Below are positions 34,653 through 43,697 of a stretch of 64,000 bases of DNA, piece after piece. The notes beneath the pieces are model-generated. The model saw only the letters and a program-made list of their open reading frames with translations. It had not been told where the DNA came from and searched no databases. Made by a program: the position numbers and the translations under genes. The first letter of the stretch is position 1. The number at the start of each line of letters is the position of its first letter. The stretch covers positions 1 to 64,000 of the forward strand of contig VCJN01002917.1 in the NCBI GenBank assembly GCA_006384855.1. Reading direction: 5' to 3'. The stretch comes from Tetraselmis striata. Lineage: Eukaryota; Chlorophyta; Chlorodendrophyceae; Chlorodendrales; Chlorodendraceae.

Positions 34653-35576
34653 ATGATGAGACTGAGCGAAGACGCACGCGGCGTCTATGTCATTGCCATC
34701 ACACCGTTTACCGACACGGGCGCGCTCGATCTGGAGGGCTGCGACAAGCTGGTCGACTTCTATCTGGAGGCCGGCGCCACCGGTCTCACCGTGCTTGGCA
34801 TGATGGGCGAGGCACCCAAGCTGACGGTGGAGGAATCCCGCACGGTCGTCGGCCGCATCCTCAAGCGGGTGGACGGACGCGTTCCCGTCGTTGCCGGCGT
34901 CTCGGCGCCCGGCTTTGCCCAGATCGACGCGCTCACGAAGATGGTGATGGGCGACGGCGCCGCCGGCGTGATGATCGCCCCTCCGGGGAGCTTGCGCACC
35001 GACGACCAGATCGTCGGCTACTACACGCAGGTCGCGGAGCTGATCGGCGACGTGCCCTTCGTCCTGCAGGACTTCCCGCTCGCCACCGGCGTTCAGATGT
35101 CGGTCTCGACCATCGCGCGGATCGTCAACACGCTTCCCACCTGCGTCTGCCTGAAGCATGAAGACTGGCCGGGGCTTGCCAAGATCACCGCATTGCGCAA
35201 GGAAGGCACCCTCGACCGGCGCATTTCCATCCTCTGCGGCAACGGCGGCATGTTCCTGCCGGAGGAGATGGAACGCGGCGCCGACGGCGCGATGACCGGT
35301 TTCGCCTATCCGGAGATGATGACGAGCGTCGTCGAGCATCACGCCAAGGGCGACATGGAGCGGGCCCGCGATCTGTTCGACGCCTATCTGCCGCTCGCCC
35401 GTTTCGAGCAGCAGCCGGGACTTGGGCTCGCCATTCGCAAATACACTCTCGCCAAACGCGGGATCATCGCCACACCCGCCCTGCGCAAGCCGGGCAACGC
35501 ACTGGACGCAACGACGCGGGCCGAAGTCGACCGCCTGATCGCGCGCCAGGAAACCCGTTTGAAGGAGCTGAACTGA
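34653..35576 (+). CDS. Dihydrodipicolinate synthase/N-acetylneuraminate lyase family aldolase
   Basis: A 307-residue class I aldolase of the DapA family. The Schiff-base Lys is in VCLKHEDWPG (near 168), and the pyruvate-binding loop LGMMGEAPKLT replaces GTTGE. The altered loop argues against true DapA and for a catabolic lyase or hydratase. It lies 22 bases after the racemase gene. It would release pyruvate or a related 2-oxo acid from the degraded substrate. Confidence 0.88.
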   Translation: MMRLSEDARGVYVIAITPFTDTGALDLEGCDKLVDFYLEAGATGLTVLGMMGEAPKLTVEESRTVVGRILKRVDGRVPVVAGVSAPGFAQIDALTKMVMGDGAAGVMIAPPGSLRTDDQIVGYYTQVAELIGDVPFVLQDFPLATGVQMSVSTIARIVNTLPTCVCLKHEDWPGLAKITALRKEGTLDRRISILCGNGGMFLPEEMERGADGAMTGFAYPEMMTSVVEHHAKGDMERARDLFDAYLPLARFEQQPGLGLAIRKYTLAKRGIIATPALRKPGNALDATTRAEVDRLIARQETRLKELN

Positions 35577-36353
35577 TGGATCTGGGTCTTGCCGACAAGA
35601 AGGCGCTGGTGCTCGGCGCAAGCCGGGGCCTTGGCCCGCGCGATCGCCGAAACGCTGGCCGCCGAGGGCGCGCATGTGATCGCCGCCGCCCGCAACGCCG
35701 ACGCCATCCGCGACTGGGCGGCCACCCTCCCCGCCGGCAAGGTCGAGGCGCTTGCGCTCGACCTCACCGACATCGAGGCGGTGGACAAGGCCATCGACGG
35801 CATTCTGGCCGACGGCGGCGTCGACGTGCTGGTGAACAACATCGGCGGCCCGCCCCCGGGCACCGCGCAGGCGGCCAAGCGCGGCGACTGGATCGCCCAG
35901 TTCGAGGGCATGGCGGCAAACCTCTTCCACATCACCGGCCGCCTTCTGCCGAAGATGCAGGAACGCGGCTTCGGCCGGGTGATCACCATCACCTCGTCGG
36001 GCGTGGAACAGCCGATCCCGAACCTTGCGCTCTCCAACGGCATTCGCGCCGCCGTCGTCGGCTGGTCGAAGACGCTCTCCAACGAGGTCGCCAGGGACGG
36101 CGTGACGGTCAACGTGGTGCTGCCGGGCCGCATCCACACCGCCCGCGTCGACGAGTTGGACGCCGCCGCCGCCAAGCGCACCGGCAAGCCGGTGGAAGAG
36201 GTTGCGACCGCCTCGGCCGCCGCGATCCCCGCCGGCCGCTACGGACGCCCACAGGAATTCGCCGACGTCGTCACCTTCCTCGCCTCGACGCGGGCAAGCT
36301 ACGTCACCGGCTGCCGCATCCGCATCGACGGCGGCGCGATCAAGGGCATCTGA
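35576..36353 (+). CDS. SDR-family oxidoreductase (frame broken once near 35633)
   Basis: A 259-residue Rossmann enzyme. N-terminal LADKKALVLGASRGL is in one frame; from ARAIAETLAAEGAHVIAA the frame shifts by one, close to a GG/CCC run. NNIGG, TITSSGVEQPIP and the catalytic region follow. The usual YxxxK is unusual here: the segment is LSNGIRAAVVGWSKTL, with Asn in place of Tyr. This occurs in the IGG-type SDRs (NNIGGPPPG) of this branch. The C-terminal VTGCRIRIDGGAIKGI is normal. It is the last gene of the operon, followed by a terminator. An extra G is the likely cause of the break. Confidence 0.85.
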
Positions 36354-36387
36354 GGCGGGGTGGTCTCAGAAGCGGTGAACGACGAAG

Positions 36388-36421
36388 GCCGGGGCGGGAG
36401 AACCGCTCCGGCTTTTGTTTT
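36388..36421 (+). terminator. Intrinsic terminator of the catabolic operon
   Basis: GCCGGGGCGG (36388-36397) pairs with CCGCTCCGGC (36403-36412), with one G-U, and is followed by TTTTGTTT. It lies 35 bases after the SDR stop. Confidence 0.85.
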
Positions 36422-36603
36422 AAACGCAACACAACGTGCTACCCTCAAATGCCTGAAACACGCCCTCTGCGCGACAAAGGGAAGCCATACCCCGACCTTG
36501 ACCTCTGTTTTCTTCGAATTTACTATCAAAATATAATTTTGCAAAAATACAATAAAACGACATGAATAAAGGGTCTTTAGAACACGATTTCAAAGGAAAA
36601 AAG

Positions 36604-37035
36604 ATGAAAACAAAAATATTTCTAAATGCATTACTTACTGTTGTATTATTAACAGCAACCAGCTTAACCAGCGCCCTTTCCGACGACACTCCTCCAAAGA
36701 AAAATACGGATGCCCTGTTCAAATTTTCTCTACCTGAATTTGAGGATATCAAAGCGCAACGAGATTACGTATTTTGGAGCTTTCAAAGAGGAGATGAATC
36801 ATATCTCATTGCAAGAAAAGATGATCCGAAATGCCAGAAATCCGATTGCGACATTTTGATTTACTGCTTACGGATGGATTTATTTCAACCGTTTGAAGGC
36901 AGTCTGTGCAATAAGGCAAAAAAATATGTTTTGATTTTGTCTACAAGAGCATCCGATCAAGACATTTATACTACTGACCGAAAAAGTTGCATTATTAAGA
37001 TAAAGAAAATTTGCATAGGAGAACACAATGAATGA
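36604..37035 (+). CDS. AT-rich small exported protein of unknown function
   Basis: A 143-residue product beginning MKTKIFLNALLTVVLLTATS, a clear Sec signal peptide with cleavage probably near TSALS. The mature part is charged and has six cysteines (KCQKSDC, YCLRMD, LCNKAKK, SCIIKIKKIC), which would suit a disulfide-rich periplasmic protein. Codon use is strongly AT-biased, unlike every gene around it, which is a sign of transfer. An AAAGGA lies upstream of the ATG; another in-frame ATG at 36562 would bury the signal peptide. It overlaps the next gene by eight bases, so the two are coupled and probably work together. I do not recognise the family. Confidence 0.7.
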   Translation: MKTKIFLNALLTVVLLTATSLTSALSDDTPPKKNTDALFKFSLPEFEDIKAQRDYVFWSFQRGDESYLIARKDDPKCQKSDCDILIYCLRMDLFQPFEGSLCNKAKKYVLILSTRASDQDIYTTDRKSCIIKIKKICIGEHNE

Positions 37036-37693
37036 AGTTACAACAATCACAAGTGGATCTACGGACTTTAAAGCCACTGTGCACTTTATAAAAGGTACAA
37101 ATTCGTTCGCAATGCTCTCTGAAAAAATGCAAGAGAGAGGTATAAATACCGTTCACATTCACGAGGTGACTAGGGAACAATTGCGCGGCATCCCCTTGGG
37201 GGCGGCAGCCATTGATGCAAATGGTAACCACGTTGTTTTAGTAGCCACCGACCAGTCTGCACCTGTGGGCCGCGGAGGCCGTCATATGTCGGTGGAAGAG
37301 ATAATTTTCCACGAGATGGCTCATCACGCACTTGGACACACACAAGAAGGTGCCAAGTTCAGCGTACGAGGCCTCGAATTAGAGACGGTTATGTTCGTAA
37401 ACCAAACATTCAGAGATGAGCTCGCATTAGGTTACCGAACGGCGTACGGATTTTCTTTAGCTGATCTCAACAAGTATAAAGTAAACTATTTGCACAAAAT
37501 GGAAAATACGACCAACGCTGCTTCCTCGCGGGCACCCCAGTCGACATGTGGGACGGGACGCAGAAGCCCATCGAGGAGATCGCGGCGGGGGATGTGGTCG
37601 TTTCCTATGACGCGAGCGGGACCCTCAAGCCGGGTCGGGTCAAAAGGACGTTCGAGAACCGGGTCGCGCATATCCTCGACGTTCACGGGCTGA
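37028..37693 (+). CDS. AT-rich HExxH (zincin-like) protein; its C-terminal part is uncertain
   Basis: It begins MNEVTTITSGSTDFKATVHF and contains a zinc-protease motif HEMAHHALGH (HExxH) near residue 95, preceded by SVEEIIF. About the first 160 residues have the AT-rich codon use of the upstream gene. Beyond about 37510 the DNA turns GC-rich and the open frame looks like a shadow of the Hint domain lying in another frame. The architecture (metallopeptidase-like head beside a Hint domain, with a small exported partner upstream) resembles secreted self-processing or effector proteins. The locus looks interrupted once and is treated here as a relic. A toxin role is only a guess. Confidence 0.65.
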   Translation: MNEVTTITSGSTDFKATVHFIKGTNSFAMLSEKMQERGINTVHIHEVTREQLRGIPLGAAAIDANGNHVVLVATDQSAPVGRGGRHMSVEEIIFHEMAHHALGHTQEGAKFSVRGLELETVMFVNQTFRDELALGYRTAYGFSLADLNKYKVNYLHKMENTTNAASSRAPQSTCGTGRRSPSRRSRRGMWSFPMTRAGPSSRVGSKGRSRTGSRISSTFTG

Positions 37694-38376
37694 TGGTCAC
37701 GCCGGGGCATGCCACTTATTGCGCGGACGGCAAGTTCGCCGGTCGACACGTGCCGATGATCGACATTCTGCGCTCCGACGGCGCGTTGGTGACCCGCGAC
37801 GGCCAGATGGTTCGGGCCGCGACCAACTGCTTGGTCGGATCGCTGGAGGACCGCTTCGTCAAGGCCGTCACCTTCGAGGATGTGCCCGGCACCGACAGCG
37901 TGCGCATTCTGGACAGCGGCGAGATCCGTCTCGGCACGCGCTACATGCGCGCCGACGGGGCGACGATGAGCGTGCTGGAAACAATCCGAAAAATGGGCGC
38001 GTCGCTCAGCGACGATGGCCACGTCATCCTGCCGGGCCCGGGCGAGAAAACGCCGTTCTTCTGGACCTTCGGCAAGCATCTTCCCCGCCCCGAGGATTAT
38101 GTCCTGCAGCGCAGCCAGTTGACGCTCAACGACATCTACGAGGCGGACGAATGGGAAGCGGTCGGGCCGCAAATGCCGTCGCCTTTTGCCGGGGAAGCTG
38201 GTCCGGGGTTTTCGCCGAGTCGTGGCGGCGTTCGCGCGCCGGGCAGATCAGAGCCAACCCCCAATATCCCGCTTGCCATGCGCGGCCACCCGAACCAGCC
38301 GACGATGTCACGCCGCCAGCGCCGGGCGATGGACGCGCGCCAACGCAAGCAGCAGAAAGCTCGCATGGCGCACTAA
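37519..38376 (+). CDS. Hint (hedgehog/intein-like) domain protein segment
   Basis: This GC-rich open frame carries a Hint domain of the kind common in Rhodobacterales and Rhizobiales. It opens CFLAGTPVDMWDGTQKPIEE, with the nucleophile Cys first, then AGDVVVSYDASG and block B VTPGHATYC (TxxH). The C-terminal 60 residues are low-complexity and basic (MSRRQRRAMDARQRKQQKAR). The first ATG in frame is at 37546, inside the domain, so the segment is expected to be the C-terminal part of a larger protein. No HN-type C-terminal splice motif is obvious. Hint domains cleave their own N-terminal junction. It is listed separately from the AT-rich neighbour. Confidence 0.75.
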   Translation, partial: CFLAGTPVDMWDGTQKPIEEIAAGDVVVSYDASGTLKPGRVKRTFENRVAHILDVHGLMVTPGHATYCADGKFAGRHVPMIDILRSDGALVTRDGQMVRAATNCLVGSLEDRFVKAVTFEDVPGTDSVRILDSGEIRLGTRYMRADGATMSVLETIRKMGASLSDDGHVILPGPGEKTPFFWTFGKHLPRPEDYVLQRSQLTLNDIYEADEWEAVGPQMPSPFAGEAGPGFSPSRGGVRAPGRSEPTPNIPLAMRGHPNQPTMSRRQRRAMDARQRKQQKARMAH

Positions 38377-38439
38377 GAATGCCGGGGCGCGAAACGTGCC
38401 ACGGCTGAGGTTGATCGTAACGATTGTGACCGTTCTTGG

Positions 38440-38574
38440 CGTCATACCGGGCAAGCGTCAGCGCGACCCGGTATCGGTGAGCCAAGAGCCTGGATTTCCC
38501 TAGGCTGAGAGACGCCGACAGGCAGTGCCTCTCCGGTCCCGGCTCTCATTGCATTCGGCCGGGATGAGGACGCC
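38440..38574. repeat. Probable dispersed intergenic palindromic element
   Basis: The 135 bases begin CGTCATACCGGGCAAGCG and end GGCCGGGATGAGGACG. They contain two inner inverted repeats (ACCGGG..CCCGGT and TCCCGG..CCGGGA) and roughly complementary outer ends. This layout resembles the short palindromic repeats scattered through Rhizobiales intergenic DNA. Only one copy is in the window, so the repeat status is inferred. Confidence 0.5.
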
Positions 38575-38595
38575 TCAAGCTTTTATCATCAGTCT

Positions 38596-38633
38596 AAGCC
38601 GGGGCGCGACATGCGCTCCGGCTTTTCCTTTTT
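38596..38633 (+). terminator. Intrinsic terminator between the Hint segment and hydantoinase 2
   Basis: AAGCCGGGGCGC pairs with GCGCTCCGGCTT (one G-U) around a GACAT loop, followed by TTCCTTTTTCC. It separates the converging Hint and hydantoinase genes. Confidence 0.8.
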
Positions 38634-38649
38634 CCGCGGGCTGTTCACC

Positions 38650-40062
38650 TCACCGAAACAGGCTGCTCTGCCCGCGCGGTAAATATGCGCCCCTGCCCTT
38701 TTCAGCGACCAGCTCGCCGTTCTCCACCGCGACTTCGCCGCGCAGCAGGACCGTGACCGGGCGTCCGGTGATCTCCATGCCCTCATAGGGCGTGTAGTCG
38801 GCGCCGTGCTGGAGGTCGGCGTTGCGGATCGTGCCCTTTGCCGTCGGGTCCCAAATCGCGATGTCGGCGTCGGACCCGACAGCAATCGTGCCCTTTTGCG
38901 GATAGAGGCCGTAGAGCTTCGCGTGGTTGGTGGCGGTCAGTTCGACGAAGCGGTTGACGTCGATGCGGCCCGTGGCGACGCCTTGCGAAAACAGGATCTG
39001 CAGCCTGGTGCCGACGCCCGGAATGCCGTTCGGGATCCAGCGGAAGGACTTTCTGCCCTTCTCCGTCTTCTTGCCGGCGCTGTCCTCGAAGCGGAACGGG
39101 CAGTGATCGGAGGAGAAGAGGTCAAAGACGCCGGTCTCCAGGCCCTGCCAGCAGGCGTCCTGGCTCGGCTTGTCGCGCGGCGGTGGCGAGCAGACGTATT
39201 TCGCGCCCTCGAAATCCTCCGTGTCGAGATCCTCGGCGGTGAGCACCAGATATTGTGGGCAGGTCTCGCCGGCGATTTTCTGCCCGCGCATCCGTGCGCG
39301 GCCGATCTCCTCCATCGCCTCGCGGTTGGAGACATGGACGATGACGATGGGCGTGTCGACGATCTCGGCAAGCGACAGCGCGCGGTGGGTCGCCTCGCGC
39401 TCGGCGGCGATCGGCCGGCTGGTCGCGTGGTGATAGGGCGCGGTGTCGCCGTCCTCCTCGCGCCGTCCGATCAGATAGCGGATCGCGTCCTCGTTCTCGC
39501 AGTGGACGAGGACGACCTGCTTGGAGCGGCGAGCGGAATCGAGCGTTGCCAGGATCTCGTCGTCGCGCAGGCGCAGGCCCTCGTAGGTCATGAAGACCTT
39601 GATCGAGGTGTAGCCTTCCTGCGCGAGCGCCGGCATCTCCTGGCCCAGAACGGTCGGCGTCGGATCGGAGACGATCAGATGGAAGCTGACGTCCGTGTAG
39701 CAGTTGCCTTCCGCAAGGGCGTGATAGCCGTTGAGCGCTTCGCGCAGGCCGACGCCCTTTTCCTGCAGGCAGAAGGGCATCACCGTGGTGTTGCCGCCAA
39801 GGATCGCGGAGCGGGTCGCGCTTTCGAAATCATCCGCCATGACGATGCCCTCGCCCGAGGGCTGGGCGATATGCACATGGCTGTCGATGCCGCCCGGCAT
39901 GACGAGCAGACCGCGCGCGTCGATCTCGCGCGCCCCCTTGGCGAGATCCGAGCCGAGGGCAACGATCCTGCCGTCGCGAATGCCAACGTCACAGGTGACG
40001 GCATCGGCGGCGGTCACCACCGTGCCGCCGCGAATGACCGTGTCGAAACCGGCCGAACTCAT
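38650..40062 (-). CDS. Dihydropyrimidinase/D-hydantoinase-like amidohydrolase (second copy)
   Basis: A 470-residue paralogue of the gene at 22.8 kb. Metal ligands lie in GGIDSHVHIAQPSG, the carboxylated Lys in YTSIKVFMTYEG, and further ligands in LVHCENEDA, IVHVSNREA and SSDHCPFRF. The start is at 40062, where ATG overlaps the aminotransferase stop (ATGA); longer starts are open but lack support. It ends the operon driven from upstream of the binding-protein gene. It probably opens a cyclic amide that the linked ABC system brings in, but its substrate may differ from that of copy one. Confidence 0.9.
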   Translation of the reverse strand: MSSAGFDTVIRGGTVVTAADAVTCDVGIRDGRIVALGSDLAKGAREIDARGLLVMPGGIDSHVHIAQPSGEGIVMADDFESATRSAILGGNTTVMPFCLQEKGVGLREALNGYHALAEGNCYTDVSFHLIVSDPTPTVLGQEMPALAQEGYTSIKVFMTYEGLRLRDDEILATLDSARRSKQVVLVHCENEDAIRYLIGRREEDGDTAPYHHATSRPIAAEREATHRALSLAEIVDTPIVIVHVSNREAMEEIGRARMRGQKIAGETCPQYLVLTAEDLDTEDFEGAKYVCSPPPRDKPSQDACWQGLETGVFDLFSSDHCPFRFEDSAGKKTEKGRKSFRWIPNGIPGVGTRLQILFSQGVATGRIDVNRFVELTATNHAKLYGLYPQKGTIAVGSDADIAIWDPTAKGTIRNADLQHGADYTPYEGMEITGRPVTVLLRGEVAVENGELVAEKGRGAYLPRGQSSLFR

Positions 40063-41348
40063 GCGCCACCTGCCCGCGCCTGCCGCGTATCGCCGCGTGC
40101 GGCGTCCAGCACCGCGTCCAGCTCCCGCGTCATGCGGTCGACCTCTTCCAGCGTGTTGTAATGCACCATGGAAACGCGCACGACGCCGCCGCCCTCGGCC
40201 AGGCCCAGATTCTCGATCAGGCGACGGGAGTGGAAGTCGCCGTGCCGGATGGCGATGCCCTTGGGATCCATCTCGCGACAGAGCGCTTCCGGCGTCCAGC
40301 CGTCCACGGTGAAGGCGATGGTCGGAATGCGGGTCGAGGCGGGTGTGTTTTCGCCCTGGCCGACGAGATGGACGTCGTCGCGGCCGTTGGCCCAGGACAG
40401 CAGCCGCTCGACCAGCGTGTTTTCCTGCGCGGTGATCGCCGTGAAGGCCGCCTCGACCTGCTCGCGCGGGCTCGCACTGGGGGAGGCTCCCGCCCGGCGG
40501 CCAAGCTCCTGCAGATAATCGGTAATGCCGAGAATGGAGTACGCCAGTTCGTAGTTCGGATTGCCCGGCTCCAGCTTCCCCGGCACTTTGTCCTTGCCGT
40601 AGAAGTAGTGATAGAGCGTGTCGAGCTCGAGCAGATGGGAATGCTTGCCGTACATCACCGCGGTGTGCGGACCGTAGGTTTTGTAGAGGCTGAAGGCATA
40701 GTAATCGACATCGAGCGCCTGAACGTCGATGGCGCGATGCGGCGCATAGGCGACCGCATCGACGCAGATCCGCGCGCCGTGGGCATGGACGAAATCGGCG
40801 ATCTCGCGGATCGGATTGATCTCGCCCAGGATGTTGGAGACGTGATGCACGCACACAAGCCGGGTGCGGTCGCTCATCAGCGGTTGGAGGTCCGACAGCT
40901 CCAGCTTCAGGGTTTCATGGTTGATCGGCCAGGTCTTGATGACGATGCCGAACTCGCTGAGCCGGTCCCAGGGGCCGATGTTGCTCTCGTGATCGGCAAC
41001 GCAGATGACGATCTCGTCGCCGGGCGACAACTGGCTGCGCATGGCGGCCGCCAGGTTCTGCATCAGGACGGTTGTCGAGGCGCCGAAGACGATCTCGTCG
41101 GAGCGCTGCGCATTGACGAGCACGCGTGCGGCGTCACGCGCCTCTTTAAGCGCATTGGCGGCGGCGACCGAGACCTCGTAGCTGCCGCCGATCTGCACGT
41201 TTTTCTCGTAGAGGAACGTGTTGATGCGCTCCACCGCACCTTTCAGGATCTGCGACCCGCCGGCATTGTCGAAAAACACCCAGCCGCTTTGCAGGCCGGG
41301 GAACTGGGCGCGGACATACTCCATGTCGAGCGGCGCGTTGGTGAGCAT
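40059..41348 (-). CDS. Class V aminotransferase, cysteine desulfurase-like
   Basis: A 429-residue fold type I PLP enzyme. It has GWVFFDNAGGSQILKGAVER, HESNIGPW, the Asp-containing CVDAVAYAPH and the PLP Lys in FSLYKTYGPH. The active-site Cys loop of real SufS/IscS is not evident, so it may be a lyase or aminotransferase acting on a ring-opened amino acid. The ATG at 41348 (MLTNAPLDMEYV) has GGAG at proper spacing. A TTG at 41381 overlapping the ATPase stop is an alternative. It links a transporter to a hydantoinase. Confidence 0.85.
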   Translation of the reverse strand: MLTNAPLDMEYVRAQFPGLQSGWVFFDNAGGSQILKGAVERINTFLYEKNVQIGGSYEVSVAAANALKEARDAARVLVNAQRSDEIVFGASTTVLMQNLAAAMRSQLSPGDEIVICVADHESNIGPWDRLSEFGIVIKTWPINHETLKLELSDLQPLMSDRTRLVCVHHVSNILGEINPIREIADFVHAHGARICVDAVAYAPHRAIDVQALDVDYYAFSLYKTYGPHTAVMYGKHSHLLELDTLYHYFYGKDKVPGKLEPGNPNYELAYSILGITDYLQELGRRAGASPSASPREQVEAAFTAITAQENTLVERLLSWANGRDDVHLVGQGENTPASTRIPTIAFTVDGWTPEALCREMDPKGIAIRHGDFHSRRLIENLGLAEGGGVVRVSMVHYNTLEEVDRMTRELDAVLDAARGDTRQARAGGA

Positions 41349-41377
41349 ATCTGTCTCCGAAACTGTCGTATCCAAGG

Positions 41378-42115
41378 TCAATGATTGAGAACCGCGCTCA
41401 GAAAGTCACGGGTCCGCGGTTCCTTCGGGGCGTCGAAGATCTCTTCCGGCTTGCCGGTCTCGACGATCTTGCCCCCGTTCATGAAGATCACCCGGTCGGC
41501 GACCTGGCGGGCAAAGCCCATTTCGTGGGTCACCACGATCATGGTCACGCCGGTGCCGGCGAGATCGCGCATGACGTCGAGCACCTCGCCGACCATTTCC
41601 GGGTCGAGCGCCGAGGTTGGCTCGTCGAAGAGCAAGACCCGCGGCTCCATGGCAAGCGCCCGGGCAATCGCCACACGCTGCTGCTGCCCGCCGGACAGTT
41701 GCCCGGGGTATTTCTCGGCCTGCTCTCCGATGCCGACACGGTCGAGCAGTTCGCGCGCCTTCTTTTCCGCCTGTTCCTCGGAAAGGCGGCGCACCCGCAG
41801 CGGCGCCAGCATGATGTTGCGCAGCACCGTCATATGCGGAAACAGGTTGAAGGACTGGAACACCATCCCGACCTCGGCGCGCACCTGCGCCAGATGCTTG
41901 CCCGGCTCCACCGGGATCTTGTCGACGAGGATGGTGCTTCCTTCTGAAAAGCTCTCCAGCAGGTTGATGCAGCGGATCAGCGTTGATTTGCCGGAACCGG
42001 AGGGCCCGATGACGCAGACCACCTCGCCTTCGGCGATATCGAGATCGATGTCGGTGAGGGCGGCGAAGGCGCCGTAGTGCTTGTTGAGATTGCGGATCTC
42101 GATGAAGGACGACAT
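41378..42115 (-). CDS. Polar amino acid ABC transporter ATP-binding protein
   Basis: A 245-residue ATPase of the GlnQ/HisP type: Walker [11 protein letters not shown]-loop [14 protein letters not shown], signature [15 protein letters not shown], Walker [17 protein letters not shown]-loop VTHEMGFA. It starts within the permease stop codon (TGATG). It powers uptake with the next two genes. Confidence 0.95.
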   Translation of the reverse strand: MSSFIEIRNLNKHYGAFAALTDIDLDIAEGEVVCVIGPSGSGKSTLIRCINLLESFSEGSTILVDKIPVEPGKHLAQVRAEVGMVFQSFNLFPHMTVLRNIMLAPLRVRRLSEEQAEKKARELLDRVGIGEQAEKYPGQLSGGQQQRVAIARALAMEPRVLLFDEPTSALDPEMVGEVLDVMRDLAGTGVTMIVVTHEMGFARQVADRVIFMNGGKIVETGKPEEIFDAPKEPRTRDFLSAVLNH

Positions 42116-42789
42116 CAGCGGGCTCCCCTTTGTCCCATGTGGCGCTCGAAGCGCGATACCAGCGCAACCAGCGGCCAGAGGAACGCCAGATAGATCAGGG
42201 CCGCCCCGATCAGCGGACTGGGGTTGGCGGCAAGGGCCTGCGCCTGCGTCGCCTGCTTGAGCAGGTCCGGCATGGCAACCACAGAGGCAAGCGCCGTGTC
42301 CTTCATGACGTTGATGCAGTTGTTGGTGAGCGGCGGGATCACGATCTTCACCGCCTGCGGCAGAACCACGTCGACCATCATGTGGCGATAGCTCAAGCCC
42401 AATGCGCGCGAGGCTTCGAACTGGCCCGACGGGATTGCCTCGATGCCGGCGCGGAAGATCTCGGCGGTATAGGCACCGGAAACCAGCGTCAGCGCGACGA
42501 CGGCGGAGAGGAAGGGCGACAGCCGGATGCCGACGAAGGGCAGCGCGTAATAGACGACGATCAGCAGCACCAGGAGCGGGATTGAGCGGAAGACGTCGAT
42601 GTAGATGCGGGCGATGAAGACGAGCGGCCTGGCGGCATAGAGGCGGATCAGCGAGAGAAACAGGCCGAGCACGAGGCCGGCGATGATGCTTGTCGCGCCG
42701 ATCTGGATCGTGATCCACAGGCCCGACATCAGCATCGGGAAGGTGCGGATCAGGATCGGAACGTTGAAGAAGGTATCGAGCAGGTCCAT
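42115..42789 (-). CDS. Polar amino acid ABC transporter permease
   Basis: A 224-residue HisM/GlnP-type permease. The EAA loop is [26 protein letters not shown], and the N-terminal half has [20 protein letters not shown]. It is a single permease gene, so the channel is probably a homodimer. A stem-loop (42826-42852: GCGGGG..CCCCGC) lies between it and the binding-protein gene, similar in place to the one in the other ABC operon. Confidence 0.93.
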   Translation of the reverse strand: MDLLDTFFNVPILIRTFPMLMSGLWITIQIGATSIIAGLVLGLFLSLIRLYAARPLVFIARIYIDVFRSIPLLVLLIVVYYALPFVGIRLSPFLSAVVALTLVSGAYTAEIFRAGIEAIPSGQFEASRALGLSYRHMMVDVVLPQAVKIVIPPLTNNCINVMKDTALASVVAMPDLLKQATQAQALAANPSPLIGAALIYLAFLWPLVALVSRFERHMGQRGAR

Positions 42790-42867
42790 GGGGCGTCCGA
42801 AGGTGCGGGGCCTGAAAGAAAAGACGCGGGGGCGATGGAAACCGCACCCCGCGCCCTGCCGAAAAGC

Positions 42868-43668
42868 TTATTTCAGGCTCGGCATGTCGAGAACCTTCAC
42901 GGTCGAGGTGGTGTCTTCCGGCGTCGCGCCGAACCACTTCTCGTGCAGCTTGGCGATGACGCCCTCTTCCTTGAGCGTCGTCAGGACCGCGTTCACTTCG
43001 CTGGCCAGCGGCGCGTCCTTGGCGAACATCATGGAGTATTTTTCGCCGGTCTCGATGCGCTGGATCACGGCGAGGTTCGGCTTGTCCTTGGTGTAGTAGA
43101 GCAGCGCCGGGATATCGCTGATGTAGCCGTCGATGCGGCCGGCGGCGAGGTCGAGCATCGCCGGTGCGAGGCCTTCGTAGCGGCGGATATCGGAGAAGCC
43201 GTATTTCTCGGTGTTCTGGGTCGCCCACATGTCGCCGGTCGAGCCGGTGTCGACGCCGATCACCTTGCCCTTCATGTCATCGAGCGACTTCAGGCCGCTG
43301 GCGGTGGTCGCGGTCAGCGACTGGTCGCTGTCGTAGTAGGGCTGCGCGAAGGTCACCGATTCCAGACGCTTGTCGGTGATGGTGATCGAGGACACGGCAA
43401 TGTCGATGCGCCCGGACTGGACGGCGGAGAACAGGCCGTTGAAGGGAATGTTCTCGAAGGCGACGGACTTGCCGAGACGGCCCGCGACTTCATTGACCAG
43501 GTCAATCTCGAAGCCGACGGTCTTGCCGGTTTCGTCCTGGAATTCCCACGGCACGTTGCCGATGTTGGCGCCGACGGTCAGATCGGCGGCAAGGAGCGGC
43601 GCGCTGCCGGCCGCGACGGTCATAAAGCCGGCAAAGGCTGCGGATTTGAGCAAAGAACGGATTTTCAT
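42868..43668 (-). CDS. Polar amino acid ABC transporter solute-binding protein
   Basis: A 266-residue periplasmic family 3 binding protein with a signal peptide ([20 protein letters not shown], then [16 protein letters not shown]). The typical core follows: [50 protein letters not shown]. It is the first gene of the operon, facing the long palindrome and the GntR gene. The ligand is probably an amino acid or N-carbamoyl/hydantoin-like derivative given the linked hydantoinase, but this is inference. Confidence 0.93.
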   Translation of the reverse strand: MKIRSLLKSAAFAGFMTVAAGSAPLLAADLTVGANIGNVPWEFQDETGKTVGFEIDLVNEVAGRLGKSVAFENIPFNGLFSAVQSGRIDIAVSSITITDKRLESVTFAQPYYDSDQSLTATTASGLKSLDDMKGKVIGVDTGSTGDMWATQNTEKYGFSDIRRYEGLAPAMLDLAAGRIDGYISDIPALLYYTKDKPNLAVIQRIETGEKYSMMFAKDAPLASEVNAVLTTLKEEGVIAKLHEKWFGATPEDTTSTVKVLDMPSLK

Positions 43669-43697
43669 GTGAAGTCCCCTGGTGGCGAGTGTTTTTG

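Noticed and set aside
36604-38376. Prophage or integrated element
   Set aside because: The stretch is AT-rich but has no integrase, structural, replication or lysis gene and no recognisable att or terminal repeat.
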